A stretch of 64,000 nucleotides of DNA from an uncultured Planktomarina sp. (GTDB lineage Bacteria > Pseudomonadota > Alphaproteobacteria > Rhodobacterales > Rhodobacteraceae). Below the pieces are notes generated by a model that saw only the letters and a program-made list of their open reading frames with translations, did no database searches and was not told the origin of the DNA. A program made the translations under genes and the position numbers. Location: NCBI GenBank assembly GCA_905181815.1, contig CAJIZA010000003.1, forward strand, positions 186,001 through 250,000, in the 5' to 3' direction. This document shows, piece after piece, positions 8,516-18,343 of the stretch (position 1 is its first letter; each line of letters begins with the position of its first letter).

Positions 8516-11500
8516 AATTGAGTGATGCAAGCCTCCGACAAATCGAAGCCGCCCATCCGGCGCGCTCGACATGGCTCGCGGCCAATGCGGGCTCTGGAAA
8601 AACGCGTGTGCTGACAGACCGTGTGGCGCGGCTGTTACTGGATGGGGTAATGCCGCAAAACATTCTGTGTTTGACCTATACAAAAGCTGCCGCGTCAGAA
8701 ATGCAAAACCGGCTTTTCAAGCGACTGGGGCGCTGGACGATGCTGGACGATGCCAGGCTTTTAGAAGAGCTGGCCAGCCTTGGCGTAGAGCGCGACCTCG
8801 AGCCAGAAGACATTGAACGGGCCCGAACGCTCTTTGCCCGCGCGGTGGAGGCTCCCGGTGGTTTAAAAATTCAAACCATCCATTCCTTCTGCGCCTCAAT
8901 CTTGCGGCGTTTTCCGCTCGAAGCGGGGGTAAACCCACAATTTGTCGAGATCGACGAACGGGCCCAAAATCTTCTTCTTGATGAGGTGGTGGAAGCCATT
9001 GCAGATGGCTCTGGGCGATCCAGCTTTGATGGTATCGCAAAACATTTCACAGGGGCAGAATTACAAAAATTTCTGCATTCAATCTTGCATTTGGATCATC
9101 ATTTCGACACCCACCCCGGCGCAGATGGTATTTGGGAGGCGCTCGGCCTGACGGCCAGATATAATGACGCCGACCTGGCACACGACTGTTTCTTGCCTGA
9201 CGATCTCCAGCACATTGAAGAGCTTCGAGCGCTCCTGCTGACCAAGGACGAAACGGGCCGCGACTTTAAAGCCGGTCTTAAATTACAGGCCATCAACGGC
9301 CCAACGCTCACAACCGCCGACCTTTCGACGTTGGAATCCGTATTTTTGAACAAGACGGGCAGAGCCCCAGGCTCAGCCAAAATAGGGTCGTTTCCCACGA
9401 AGACCACGCGAGCTGAATTACACAGCATAGCACAGGTTGAGGCGCTTATGTCGCGCGTTGAAGCCGGGCGGCATAGCCGCTTGAACCTGAATGTCGCAAA
9501 ACGCAGCCTCGCGCTCTATGATTTTGCGGCTGAGTTTGTCAGCACCTATCGTGCACGAAAACAGACGCGGGGGTTTTTGGACTTTAATGACCTTATCATG
9601 CGCACACGCCATCTGCTGTCTGATGAGCGCGTCGCCACATGGGTCTTATTTCGCTTAGATGGCGGCATTGATCATATACTTGTGGATGAGGCCCAAGACA
9701 CCAGCCCAGCGCAATGGGATGTCATCCGACTCCTCGCACAAGAGTTCACATCGGGTGAGGGCGCGCGCGCAGATGTGCCCCGAACGATTTTTGTTGTGGG
9801 CGATAAAAAACAGTCAATCTATTCCTTCCAAGGCGCAGATCCGGATGGGTTTGACCGAATGCGTGACCAATTTTCCCAGAAATTGCGTGAAATTGATCAG
9901 CCTTTTCAATCGACCACTTTGGATTACTCCTTTCGCTCGTCGTCGGCGATCTTGGATGTTGTGGATCAGGTCTTTGCCAATCGTAACGGACTTGGATCTG
10001 GATCTGCACATTTGGCGTTTAAAAAAGATCTTCCTGGCCGCGTTGATGTTTGGCCCGTGTTTCAAGCCCCTGATAAGTCTGAGCCGCACTATTGGACTGA
10101 TCCGGTGGATGAGGTTTCAACAAATCACCAGGACAAACAATTGGCCGATGTTCTGGCTGGACATATCTGTGATCTAATCGAAACTGAGACGCTTACTCAG
10201 CTAGATGACTTTGGGGTCGCCTTTCAGCGTAAGATCACCGCTGGCGATTTTTTGATCCTGGTTCAGGGCCGTCAAAAACTGTTGTTTAGAGAAATCCACC
10301 GGGCCTGTAAGGAAGCCCGCCTACCAATAGCTGGGGCGGATCGTTTGAAGGTTGCCGCCGAGCTGGCGGTTCGCGACATACGTTCCTTGCTGGCCTTTCT
10401 GGCGCTACCAGAAGACAATCTGTCTTTAGCCGAAGCACTAAAATCACCACTCTATGGGTGGTCCGAACGAGATCTGTATAACCTCGCGCAAGGCCGAGAC
10501 TCGCCCTTTTTATGGCGCAGTTTGCAAAACCGAGAAGAGGAATTCCCAAAGACTGTTCAACAGCTCGCTGAGCTCCGCAATCTTGCAGATTTCAAGCGCC
10601 CATTTGAGTTAATCGAACATATATTGACCACCCACGGTGGTCGGTCAGCTTTGTTGGGCCAATTGGGGCCAGAGGCGGCCGAGGGAATTGATGCTTTGGT
10701 GAGTCAATCTCTTGCCTATGAGCGGAGTAATATTCCAAATCTTACCGGGTTTCTAGTCTGGCTGGACGCTGATGATCTTGAGATCAAACGTCAGATGGAC
10801 AGTGTTGGTGACAAAATTCGTGTAATGACGGTCCATGGCGCCAAGGGCTTAGAAGCGCCGATCGTAATTTTGCCCGACACTGCGCCGCGCAAAGCGCCCA
10901 AGCTGCCAGAGGTCGTACCTCATAATAATATCGCTATCTGGCCTCCAAGAAAAGATCTCATACCAGCCACATTACAAACCAGCCTAAAAACCATGCAGCG
11001 CCACCAAGAGGAAGAGCGTGACCGTCTGCTCTATGTGGCCATGACCCGAGCGGAGAGTTGGCTCATTGTTATGGGTTCAGGGGACATCAAGGAGGGAAAA
11101 GAGTGTTGGCATAATGCCATATTCGATGCAATTTCGACCCTTGGTGCTGGGCCTTTAACCACCATCGCCGGTTTGGGGTTGCGGCATGAACCCATGCAAT
11201 GGTCAGTGGGACCCAAGAGCGACCCTGTACAAACTCAAATTATAAAACAATCCGTCCCAAGCTGGGCAATCCCCTTTGCCAAGCCACCTCAGGCCCCTGT
11301 GACCGCCCGCGCGCCATCCGATTTAGGCGGAGACAAAGTATTGCCAGGCGGCGTGCCGCAAGGCGCTGAAACTGCGAAACAGGTGGGTACGGCGGTGCAT
11401 CGGCTCTTGGAGATCTTACCCAATGCGCCGCAAGATCAATGGGGTAATATCGCCGATCGGTTAATTGAAGCAGATATCCGAGCCTCAGCCTGCCAAGAGG

Positions 11501-11868
11501 CCCGCGCGGTGCTGCAAAGGCCGGAGCTGGCATATATTTTTGCGCCCGAAAGTTTAGCTGAAGTCGATGTAACCGCCCATTTGCCAGAGCTGAACGGCGA
11601 TCCAATACAAGGGTCCATAGACCGGCTGCTCATCTCACCCACGCGGGTTTTGGCGGTGGATTTCAAAACCAATCAGATCGTACCAAGCGAAGCCGAACAA
11701 GTTCCGAGCGGGCTTTTAAGACAGATGGGAGCCTATGCGGCTGCCTTATCGCAAATTTATCCCGATCATGATATCGAAACCGCGATTTTATGGACAAAAA
11801 CCCTTGAGCTTATGCCGCTGCCTAAAGATCTCGTGATTTCATCCCTAGCAAATACGCCACTCACTTGA
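8512..11868 (+). CDS. addA: Double-strand break repair helicase-nuclease AddA
   Basis: The 1118-residue protein has a UvrD/Rep-type helicase with Walker A ANAGSGKT (24-31), Walker B DEAQDTSPAQW near 392, the later helicase motif VMTVHGAKGLEAPIV and motif VI LLYVAMTRAE, plus a C-terminal nuclease with AVDFKTNQ near residue 1048. It forms the AddAB complex that processes DNA ends at recombination hotspots. Start ATG 8512 overlaps the addB stop (ATGA), so the subunits are translationally coupled. An in-frame ATG 42 bp upstream lies inside addB and lacks conservation. Confidence 0.96.
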   Translation: MKLSDASLRQIEAAHPARSTWLAANAGSGKTRVLTDRVARLLLDGVMPQNILCLTYTKAAASEMQNRLFKRLGRWTMLDDARLLEELASLGVERDLEPEDIERARTLFARAVEAPGGLKIQTIHSFCASILRRFPLEAGVNPQFVEIDERAQNLLLDEVVEAIADGSGRSSFDGIAKHFTGAELQKFLHSILHLDHHFDTHPGADGIWEALGLTARYNDADLAHDCFLPDDLQHIEELRALLLTKDETGRDFKAGLKLQAINGPTLTTADLSTLESVFLNKTGRAPGSAKIGSFPTKTTRAELHSIAQVEALMSRVEAGRHSRLNLNVAKRSLALYDFAAEFVSTYRARKQTRGFLDFNDLIMRTRHLLSDERVATWVLFRLDGGIDHILVDEAQDTSPAQWDVIRLLAQEFTSGEGARADVPRTIFVVGDKKQSIYSFQGADPDGFDRMRDQFSQKLREIDQPFQSTTLDYSFRSSSAILDVVDQVFANRNGLGSGSAHLAFKKDLPGRVDVWPVFQAPDKSEPHYWTDPVDEVSTNHQDKQLADVLAGHICDLIETETLTQLDDFGVAFQRKITAGDFLILVQGRQKLLFREIHRACKEARLPIAGADRLKVAAELAVRDIRSLLAFLALPEDNLSLAEALKSPLYGWSERDLYNLAQGRDSPFLWRSLQNREEEFPKTVQQLAELRNLADFKRPFELIEHILTTHGGRSALLGQLGPEAAEGIDALVSQSLAYERSNIPNLTGFLVWLDADDLEIKRQMDSVGDKIRVMTVHGAKGLEAPIVILPDTAPRKAPKLPEVVPHNNIAIWPPRKDLIPATLQTSLKTMQRHQEEERDRLLYVAMTRAESWLIVMGSGDIKEGKECWHNAIFDAISTLGAGPLTTIAGLGLRHEPMQWSVGPKSDPVQTQIIKQSVPSWAIPFAKPPQAPVTARAPSDLGGDKVLPGGVPQGAETAKQVGTAVHRLLEILPNAPQDQWGNIADRLIEADIRASACQEARAVLQRPELAYIFAPESLAEVDVTAHLPELNGDPIQGSIDRLLISPTRVLAVDFKTNQIVPSEAEQVPSGLLRQMGAYAAALSQIYPDHDIETAILWTKTLELMPLPKDLVISSLANTPLT

Positions 11869-11926
11869 CGCTGGGCGCTTGCAACTCTAGTTCTTGCCCA
11901 AGCCTTATAACATTTGGAGTAACACC

Positions 11927-12247
11927 ATGGCCACTGTCGCTGCTACAGACGCAACTTTTGATAGTATTGTAAAAGACTCGGATCTCCCCGTGGTGGTAGA
12001 TTTTTGGGCAGAATGGTGCGGACCGTGCAAGCAAATTGGCCCTTCACTTGAAGAGCTTTCTGTTGAAATGGAGGGTAAAATCAAAGTGGTTAAGGTGGAT
12101 GTCGATAGCAACCCCTCTGCTGCAGCAGCCCTTGGTGTGCGTGGCATTCCAGCTTTGTTTTTGTTTAAAGATGGGCAAGTCATTTCCAACAAGACCGGCG
12201 CAGCCCCAAAAGCGGCGTTAAAGAGCTGGATTGACGACGCCATTTAG
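11927..12247 (+). CDS. trxA: Thioredoxin TrxA
   Basis: The 106-residue protein is a standard-length thioredoxin with active site WCGPC (Cys31, Cys34) and the cis-proline loop GIPALF. It reduces cytoplasmic disulfides with electrons from thioredoxin reductase. The ATG at 11927 is preceded by a TTGGAG ribosome site; the 11 codons upstream that stay open are not thioredoxin-like. The gene follows addA by 58 bp and is closed by a clear rho-independent terminator. Confidence 0.97.
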   Translation: MATVAATDATFDSIVKDSDLPVVVDFWAEWCGPCKQIGPSLEELSVEMEGKIKVVKVDVDSNPSAAAALGVRGIPALFLFKDGQVISNKTGAAPKAALKSWIDDAI

Positions 12248-12270
12248 GTTGAAATCTCTATTTCTAAGAC

Positions 12271-12296
12271 GGGCGCTCCTTTGGGCGCCTTTTTTC
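12271..12296 (+). terminator. Rho-independent terminator after trxA
   Basis: Stem GGCGC (12272-12276) pairs with GCGCC (12285-12289) around an 8-nt loop and is followed by TTTTTT. It sits 25 bp after the trxA stop and ahead of the hslV promoter, separating the two units. Confidence 0.8.
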
Positions 12297-12301
12297 GTGC
12301 C

Positions 12302-12331
12302 CTTGTTGCCAGCACTGGCGTTTCCCATATA
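12302..12331 (+). promoter_or_regulatory. Predicted heat-shock (RpoH) promoter of hslVU
   Basis: CTTG (12302-12305) is followed after 18 nt by CCCATATA (12324-12331), which fits the RpoH pattern CTTG-spacer-CCCATnT. It lies about 24 bp before the hslV start, where a promoter is needed just after the trxA terminator. HslVU is an RpoH target in many proteobacteria. This is a motif match only. Confidence 0.5.
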
Positions 12332-12354
12332 GCGTCCGTAGTGAGGAGAAGCAG

Positions 12355-12912
12355 ATGAGCGATACAAAATTCCCCGGATGGCACGGCACAACGATTATTG
12401 GTGTGCGAAAAGGCCCTCAAGTTGTGGTTGCTGGCGACGGGCAGGTCAGCCTTGGGCCAACGGTCATAAAAGGTTCCGCGCGCAAGGTGCGGCGCCTATC
12501 ACCCGGCAAGAATGATGTTGTGGTAGGTTTTGCCGGCTCGACAGCGGACGCCTTTACCCTCCTGGAGCGACTCGAGGCGAAGCTCGAAGCCACGCCGGGA
12601 CAACTGCAACGCGCCTGCGTTGAACTGGCCAAAGATTGGCGCACAGATAAATATTTGCAAAAACTAGAGGCCATGCTGATTGTCACCGATGGGGCTGAAC
12701 TATTAATCATCACTGGCGCCGGTGATGTGCTGGAGCCAGAACATGGCATTGCGGCCATTGGCTCAGGTGGCAACTTCGCTCTGGCCGCAGCTCGCGGCCT
12801 GCAGGAAACAAATCTCAGTGCAGAGGAGATTGCCCGCAAAGCTATGGCGATTGCGTCAGATATTTGTGTCTACACAAATGGCAACTTAACCGTTGAGGTA
12901 ATTTCCAAATGA
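12355..12912 (+). CDS. hslV: ATP-dependent protease peptidase subunit HslV (ClpQ)
   Basis: The 185-residue protein begins with a short propeptide; autocleavage at HG/TTI exposes the catalytic Thr12, the hallmark of proteasome-related Hsl[16 protein letters not shown] follows as usual. HslV forms the double hexameric proteolytic chamber and is activated by HslU. The ATG at 12355 has a GAGGAGAAG ribosome site, and the stop overlaps the hslU start (ATGA). Confidence 0.97.
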   Translation: MSDTKFPGWHGTTIIGVRKGPQVVVAGDGQVSLGPTVIKGSARKVRRLSPGKNDVVVGFAGSTADAFTLLERLEAKLEATPGQLQRACVELAKDWRTDKYLQKLEAMLIVTDGAELLIITGAGDVLEPEHGIAAIGSGGNFALAAARGLQETNLSAEEIARKAMAIASDICVYTNGNLTVEVISK

Positions 12913-14216
12913 CCGACCTAACCCCTCGCGAAATAGTATCTGAACTAGATCGCCATATTGTTGGCCAAAATGACGCCAAACGTGCTGTAGCTGTTGCCAT
13001 GCGCAACCGGTGGCGCCGCAAGCAATTGCCTGATGAGCTCCGTGATGAAGTTTATCCCAAAAATATTCTCATGATTGGCCCCACCGGGGTCGGTAAAACC
13101 GAAATTAGCCGTCGATTGGCCAAATTGGCCCGGGCACCCTTTCTGAAAGTCGAAGCTACAAAATTCACTGAGGTGGGCTATGTCGGCCGGGATGTTGAAC
13201 AAATTATTCGAGATTTGGTCGACTCGAGCATCGCCATGACCCGCGACCACATGCGCGAAGACGTCCGCGCACGCGCAAAAGAGGCCGCCGAAGAACGCGT
13301 GATTGAGGCCATTGCTGGATCAGATGCGCGCGACGCAACCCGCGAAATGTTCCGCAAAAAGTTGCGCGGTGGAGAACTAAATGACACGGTCATCGAACTA
13401 GAGGTTGCCGATACGTCTAACCCTCTGTCAGCACTGGATCTTCCCGGTCAACCAGGCAGTCAAATGGGAATGATGAACCTTGGAGATATCTTCGGGAAAG
13501 CCATGGGTGGCAGGACCAGCCGCAAAAAGATGACCGTGGCTGCCAGTTATGACGTGTTGCTCGGTGAAGAGGCAGATAAGCTGCTCGACGATGAAATCGT
13601 CACCAAGGCCGCCCTGACCGCTGTGGAGCAAAGCGGAATCGTGTTTCTTGACGAGATTGATAAGGTCTGCGCGCGCGCCGATGCGCGGGGTGCAGATGTC
13701 AGTCGCGAAGGTGTGCAACGCGATTTACTGCCTTTGATCGAAGGCACAACTGTTTCCACCAAACATGGGCCTGTGAAAACCGATCACATTTTGTTTATAG
13801 CCTCGGGCGCTTTTCATGTTGCAAAACCATCCGACCTTCTGCCTGAGCTTCAGGGCCGCTTGCCGATCCGTGTGGAGCTGCGTGATCTCACCGAAGAAGA
13901 TTTTATACGCATTCTTTCGGAAACAGAAAACGCATTAACCCTGCAATATTCAGCTCTTATGGGCACAGAAGATATCTCCGTCAGCTTTAGTGAAGATGGT
14001 ATTAAGGCCTTGGCGCAAGCGGCCGCCGAGGTGAACCGCTCTGTTGAAAACATAGGCGCGCGGCGTCTTTATACAGTCATCGAACGGGTGTTTGAAGAAT
14101 TATCCTTCGCTGCACCAGATCAGGCAGGGTCTGAGGTTGTTATTGATAAGACTTATGTCAACAAGCATCTCAATAGCCTGCTGCAATCGACAGATCTGTC
14201 TCGCTACGTGTTATAG
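12909..14216 (+). CDS. hslU: HslU (ClpY) AAA+ unfoldase
   Basis: The 435-residue AAA+ ATPase has Walker A GPTGVGKT (57-64), the substrate-gripping pore motif GYVGRD (90-95), Walker B FLDEIDK near residue 240, and the C-terminal tail ending in RYVL that docks into HslV pockets. An insertion (I-domain) between Walker A and B is present and of usual size. It is translationally coupled to hslV. Confidence 0.97.
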   Translation: MTDLTPREIVSELDRHIVGQNDAKRAVAVAMRNRWRRKQLPDELRDEVYPKNILMIGPTGVGKTEISRRLAKLARAPFLKVEATKFTEVGYVGRDVEQIIRDLVDSSIAMTRDHMREDVRARAKEAAEERVIEAIAGSDARDATREMFRKKLRGGELNDTVIELEVADTSNPLSALDLPGQPGSQMGMMNLGDIFGKAMGGRTSRKKMTVAASYDVLLGEEADKLLDDEIVTKAALTAVEQSGIVFLDEIDKVCARADARGADVSREGVQRDLLPLIEGTTVSTKHGPVKTDHILFIASGAFHVAKPSDLLPELQGRLPIRVELRDLTEEDFIRILSETENALTLQYSALMGTEDISVSFSEDGIKALAQAAAEVNRSVENIGARRLYTVIERVFEELSFAAPDQAGSEVVIDKTYVNKHLNSLLQSTDLSRYVL

Positions 14217-14253
14217 CCCTTGCCAGCGGTCAGATTTCGTCTGACAACAGCGC

Positions 14254-15465
14254 ATGATACGTTTTATTTTGCAAAACAGCCGGTGGCTAACAGCTGGAGC
14301 CTTGCTCACCTTGATCTCGAGCTTTGGGCAAACGTATTTCATATCTATATTTGCGGGTGAAATCCGTGCAACGTTCAACCTATCCCATGGAGATTGGGGT
14401 GCGATATACGGGTTTGGCACATTTGCGTCCGCAATTGTAATGATATGGTCCGGCGGTTTAACCGATGTCATGCGGGTGCGCAACCTGGGACCAGTTGTCT
14501 TAGTGGCGCTCGCAGCCTCTTGTTTGTTTATGGCATTCAATCCTTGGGTGGCGTTACTGCCGGTCGTCATTTTTTGTTTGCGCTTCACCGGTCAGGGCAT
14601 GTCGACCCATATCGCGGCAGTGGCGATGTCCCGCTGGTTTGTAGCCAACCGGGGCAAAGCGCTTTCTGTAGCCGGCCTTGGATTTTCAGTTGGTGAAGCC
14701 TGTTATCCAATTGTGGTGGTCAGCCTTTTGGTATTTTTCACCTGGCAAAGCGTATGGATCTTGGCGGCCGGCGCCGCAATTTTGGCCATTCCCGCGCTAC
14801 TTTGGTTGCTAGCAGAAGAGCGTAGCCCTCAATCCAGCGCCACAGAGGGGCAATCCTTTGGAATGGGCGGACGCCATTGGAGCCGCAATCAGGCGCTCAG
14901 CCATCCATTGTTTTGGTTTATGATCCCTGCACTATTAGGACAATCAGCGTTTAACACTGCTTTTTTCTTTCTTCAGGTACATTTTGCAGAAATTAAAGGG
15001 TGGGAACATTTGCAATTGGTGGCCATGTTTCCAGTTTACACGCTGGTTTCTATAGCCGCGATGATTTTATCTGGGATCTTGCTCGACAAGTTGGACACCG
15101 CCCGCTTGATCCCCTATTTTCAATTGCCAATGATTATTGCCTTTTTGATTTTTGCATATGGTCAATCACTGCTCGTGGCTTTGGTTGGATTTATTTTCCT
15201 TGGCCTATCCGCAGGTGCAAACGCTACATTGCCAAATGCTTTTTGGGCGGAATTTTACGGCACAAAACACCTCGGCTCAATCAAGGCGGCGGCAGCAGCT
15301 GTCATGGTTTTGGGCTCTGCTATTGGTCCTGCGGTAACCGGGATCTTGCTGGATCACGATCTACCTCTTGATTCTCAATATGTTGCGATTTCCATATTTT
15401 TTGGTCTCTCGTCTCTTATGATGTGGACCGGCGTAAAGCGTGTACGCACACGCTTGCCAAACTAG
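14254..15465 (+). CDS. Major facilitator superfamily transporter
   Basis: The 403-residue protein is highly hydrophobic with about 12 predicted membrane helices and a central hydrophilic loop (around residues 190-215). SGGLTDVMRVRNLG in the loop between helices 2 and 3 resembles the MFS signature (G-x3-D-R/K-x-G-R/K). The substrate cannot be told; the fold resembles monocarboxylate/oxalate-type MFS carriers. It starts 37 bp after hslU; a small inverted repeat (GTCAGA/TCTGAC, about 14229-14245) lies between them. Its stop codon is shared in a CTAG with the convergent Smr gene. Confidence 0.85.
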   Translation: MIRFILQNSRWLTAGALLTLISSFGQTYFISIFAGEIRATFNLSHGDWGAIYGFGTFASAIVMIWSGGLTDVMRVRNLGPVVLVALAASCLFMAFNPWVALLPVVIFCLRFTGQGMSTHIAAVAMSRWFVANRGKALSVAGLGFSVGEACYPIVVVSLLVFFTWQSVWILAAGAAILAIPALLWLLAEERSPQSSATEGQSFGMGGRHWSRNQALSHPLFWFMIPALLGQSAFNTAFFFLQVHFAEIKGWEHLQLVAMFPVYTLVSIAAMILSGILLDKLDTARLIPYFQLPMIIAFLIFAYGQSLLVALVGFIFLGLSAGANATLPNAFWAEFYGTKHLGSIKAAAAAVMVLGSAIGPAVTGILLDHDLPLDSQYVAISIFFGLSSLMMWTGVKRVRTRLPN

Positions 15466-16040
15466 CGGCCCCGCCGCAAATAAACATACAGCGCGCCCAC
15501 GCCCCCGTGGCGCTGATGGGCGGGGCTCACCTCTAAAATTACCAAAGACAGCGGTGATTGGCGCAACCAAATCGGAACATTATGCCTCAATACCCCATGA
15601 CGTTCCGGAATAGGCCCGTAATCGAGCTTGGATTTACCCTTGCCCGTAATCACAAGAACCAATCGGCGCTGCAATTGCGCAGATCCCAAAATGAAATCTT
15701 GTAAAGCTGGGTGAGCTTCCGCCATTGTCATCCCATGAAGATCAATACGCCCTTCGGGCCGCAGCTTGCCACGCGTTAACTTCCCAAAAGACTTTGCATC
15801 CATTAAAGGCGCAGGCTTCGCCACCGCCTGACCTCGGCCAGCCAAAGGCGTAGATCGTAATTTTGCACCAATTTTAAAGCCTTTGAGATCCGGCTGTGTC
15901 GATGCAGGTCGCTCGATCTTTGCTTTCGATACAGACAGGACGTGCGGCATCTCCATCTTTGCGAACGGAGCCAGAGGCGTTGCAGTATCAGCTACTTTTC
16001 TCCAAAGCTCTCGTTCTTCTGGGCGCAGTTTTCTGGCCAT
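15462..16040 (-). CDS. Smr/MutS2-type small nuclease-domain protein
   Basis: The 192-residue protein has a variable basic N-terminal half and a C-terminal Smr domain (about 97-192): DLHGMTMAEA, VLVITGKG, GVLRHNVP, HGGVGALYVYLRR. Smr domains bind or nick DNA or RNA; stand-alone forms are DUF-type proteins whose cellular role is not settled. It lies 2 bp after mltA on the same strand, so it is probably the last gene of the Tim44-like/mltA/Smr unit. Confidence 0.88.
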   Translation of the reverse strand: MARKLRPEERELWRKVADTATPLAPFAKMEMPHVLSVSKAKIERPASTQPDLKGFKIGAKLRSTPLAGRGQAVAKPAPLMDAKSFGKLTRGKLRPEGRIDLHGMTMAEAHPALQDFILGSAQLQRRLVLVITGKGKSKLDYGPIPERHGVLRHNVPIWLRQSPLSLVILEVSPAHQRHGGVGALYVYLRRGR

Positions 16041-16042
16041 CT

Positions 16043-17071
16043 CTACTTCCCCAAAACTCGAGCGCGTGCCTCTTGGATCGGCAGCAAAAGGATCATGCGA
16101 CCCGAGTCTTTGGTCAAACCCGCAGCGATCCCAGCTTGAAAGCCTGTACCGAAAAACACGTCGGCGCGCTGCGGACCTGTTATGGCGGAACCTGTATCTT
16201 GAGCGATCATAAGGCGATTTAGTGGTCTGGAACCACCCTTTTCAAGCCAGATCGGTGTTCCAAGAGTGACATATTTAGGATCAATAGCCAATGTGCGCAG
16301 CGCGGTGAGTGAGCGGTTCATCGCACCGAGTGGGCCTTGGTCGCTAGGCACATCACCAACTCGGCGAAAAAAGACATAAGCTGGATTTTCCCAGACAATT
16401 TCTTGTCCCTTTTTGGGGTTATTCAGCACCCATTTTTTAATTCGATTGGCAGATACTTCATGCTCTTGCAAAACTCCCAACTCAACCAAATGGGGGCCAA
16501 TGGCCTGATAGCGACGGCCGTTAGAGCCACCAAACCCCAAGCGGAGGGTCAAACCATCTTGCAGCCGCACGCGGCCCGATCCTTGAATTTGCAAGAAGAA
16601 AATATCAGCCAGATTTTCCACCCAGGCCAGTTCCAGCCCCCTGCCCTTTAAAACTTCGTTTTCCTCAATATCTCTACGAGTTTTCCAGATGCCGCCAGCA
16701 CGCACCTCATCTGGCACACCGTAGATTGGATACCGAAACCGCGCAGTTCGCGTGAGAGAACCATCAATTTCAGCTTCATAATACCCGGTAAATAGAGCCG
16801 GCTCTGTGGTTTTGATGATCACTGGCTGAAAAAACGTTTCAAAATACAGTCGCGTATTCAGGTTTTGCTCTGCAACCACACAAAGACTTTGCCAAGCCTC
16901 ACCAGACATGTCGCCACAGGTAACCTTAAATGCCTCAAGTGCAGCCGCGTGGTCGTCATCTTGCCAACCATTGATCGCCGAAAACGGAATAGCTTGATAG
17001 GTGTCAACTGCGTTAACCGGCAAACCAAAGGCCACAAAAATTGTGGCCAAAAGCTGCTTTCTAAAACTCAT
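16043..17071 (-). CDS. mltA: Membrane-bound lytic murein transglycosylase A
   Basis: The 342-residue protein has a signal peptide (FRKQLLATIFVAFGLPVNA) and then the MltA barrel plus 3D domain, with AQDTGSAI and FFGTG carrying the catalytic aspartate near the C-terminus. MltA cleaves the MurNAc-GlcNAc bond to 1,6-anhydro products. The signal peptide has no lipobox cysteine, so unlike the E. coli enzyme it is probably a soluble periplasmic or signal-anchored protein. The ATG at 17071 overlaps the stop of the Tim44-like gene (ATGA) and is preferred over an upstream start inside that gene. Confidence 0.93.
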   Translation of the reverse strand: MSFRKQLLATIFVAFGLPVNAVDTYQAIPFSAINGWQDDDHAAALEAFKVTCGDMSGEAWQSLCVVAEQNLNTRLYFETFFQPVIIKTTEPALFTGYYEAEIDGSLTRTARFRYPIYGVPDEVRAGGIWKTRRDIEENEVLKGRGLELAWVENLADIFFLQIQGSGRVRLQDGLTLRLGFGGSNGRRYQAIGPHLVELGVLQEHEVSANRIKKWVLNNPKKGQEIVWENPAYVFFRRVGDVPSDQGPLGAMNRSLTALRTLAIDPKYVTLGTPIWLEKGGSRPLNRLMIAQDTGSAITGPQRADVFFGTGFQAGIAAGLTKDSGRMILLLPIQEARARVLGK

Positions 17072-17742
17072 TCGCCCGTGGCAATGAGCTGCCAATTTGG
17101 ATCGTCTGCACCCATTGTGCGGCCGAAAGTCCAAACATCGCGCTGGCGCTTAACCTCAGTCTCATTGCCCTCAATAATGTCTCCATCCACATTGCGTACC
17201 ACAGAAGTTAGCTCACAAATGAAGCGCACATCAATCTCAGCCATATTGGTTTTAGGATCAAAGGTCGCGTCGTTTAGGCCAGTATCCCGCACGCCAATGA
17301 ATTCTGCCTCAATCGAAAGACCCTTTGCCTTCCGAGCCTCCACAACAGAAGCAAACGCATCATAAACGCCTTCATTTAAAAAGGCTTTGACACTGTCCAA
17401 ATCGCCGTTCTCAAACGCCATCAAAATCATTTCATATGCACTCTTCGAGCCATACAAAAATTCAGTTACAGAAAATGACGGCTCCGCTTGCTTCATACCC
17501 AAAAGCGCGCGCGCGGCATCACTGTCTTCTATAACGTGATCTGTAATATCTTGATCTGGACCACCTTCAATCACTTCAAGCTTTGGTCGATAGTCTGCGC
17601 GCGCAACGCTGTCTGATCGTGAGCCCTCATGACCTTCTCTCGTGCCCAGAACACCCCGCAACTTCAAAATGAGATAGATGGCGATACCAGCCAAAGCCAA
17701 TAATTGTATAATTTGCATGTTCATTGTGATCTGTTGCCCCAT
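17068..17742 (-). CDS. Tim44/TimA-family inner-membrane protein
   Basis: The 224-residue protein has one N-terminal membrane helix (LLALAGIAIYLILKL), a charged linker, and a C-terminal Tim44-like domain (about 85-220). Bacterial homologues (TimA) are anchored in the inner membrane and face the cytoplasm; a role in membrane protein handling is proposed but not proved. The start may be ATG 17742 or ATG 17724 (six codons in), which gives a more family-typical N-terminus. It diverges from fxsA. Confidence 0.85.
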   Translation of the reverse strand: MGQQITMNMQIIQLLALAGIAIYLILKLRGVLGTREGHEGSRSDSVARADYRPKLEVIEGGPDQDITDHVIEDSDAARALLGMKQAEPSFSVTEFLYGSKSAYEMILMAFENGDLDSVKAFLNEGVYDAFASVVEARKAKGLSIEAEFIGVRDTGLNDATFDPKTNMAEIDVRFICELTSVVRNVDGDIIEGNETEVKRQRDVWTFGRTMGADDPNWQLIATGE

Positions 17743-17829
17743 GAGGAATAGAATTATTCGATCTTGGTACCTATGTAGGGCAGCAGGTGGTTCAAGTCCA
17801 CCAGCACGCAGATGAATCGGAGAGCCAAA

Positions 17830-18288
17830 ATGCGGTTGTTGATAGCTTTTATTGCAGTACCCTTAATCGAAATCGGCCTTTTTATCCAAGTCGGTGACGC
17901 AATTGGCCTGTGGCCCACGTTATTGATCGTTTTGTTAACGGCCATTGCTGGAACTGCCCTGGTGCGCAGTCAAGGCGCGCAAGTGTTAAGTGCGCTACAA
18001 GGATCGTTCCAGGCCATGAAAGATCCAACCGAGCCGTTGGCACATGGGGCGATGATTTTATTTGCGGGAGCGTTGCTGCTCACACCAGGATTTTTCACTG
18101 ATGCTTTCGGATTCTTGCTTCTCTTCCCACCGTTCCGGCACTTAATAACAACCATGATCCGATCAAGGCTTAAATCAGCCAATGTCAACTTCTCCTCCCA
18201 GCAGGCCGATGTAGACCATAACGTAATTGACGCGGAATATACCGATATTTCAGAGCAGCAAAGCTTCTCTGACCCGACAAAGCATTGA
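17830..18288 (+). CDS. fxsA: FxsA-family membrane protein
   Basis: The 152-residue protein has about four hydrophobic segments and the family sequence AVPLIEIGLFIQVGDAIG, then LTPGFFTDAFGFLLLFPPFR. FxsA in E. coli modulates phage F exclusion when overproduced; its normal role is unknown. The ATG at 17830 follows a GGAGAG ribosome site and is preferred to one 18 bp upstream. Secretion-related neighbours (Tim44-like, SecB) form a common cluster in alphaproteobacteria. Confidence 0.88.
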   Translation: MRLLIAFIAVPLIEIGLFIQVGDAIGLWPTLLIVLLTAIAGTALVRSQGAQVLSALQGSFQAMKDPTEPLAHGAMILFAGALLLTPGFFTDAFGFLLLFPPFRHLITTMIRSRLKSANVNFSSQQADVDHNVIDAEYTDISEQQSFSDPTKH

Positions 18289-18343
18289 GGGTCATGACGC
18301 ATTCTGCTATGCGGCTCGAGAAATATTTCTAGGAGTGACCAGA

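Noticed and set aside
14229-14245. Inverted repeat GTCAGA/TCTGAC after hslU as a terminator
   Set aside because: The 6-bp stem is followed by no T run, so termination there is not supported.
16865-17365. A 166-codon plus-strand frame across mltA and the Tim44-like gene
   Set aside because: Both minus-strand genes are clearly real, and this frame spans their junction with low-complexity sequence.
17786-17802. Stem-loop GGTGG-TTCAAGT-CCACC that matches a tRNA T-arm exactly
   Set aside because: No matching acceptor, D or anticodon arm is found upstream, so it is not called a tRNA. It lies in the Tim44-like/fxsA gap, 27 bp before fxsA, and may be chance or a leader hairpin.
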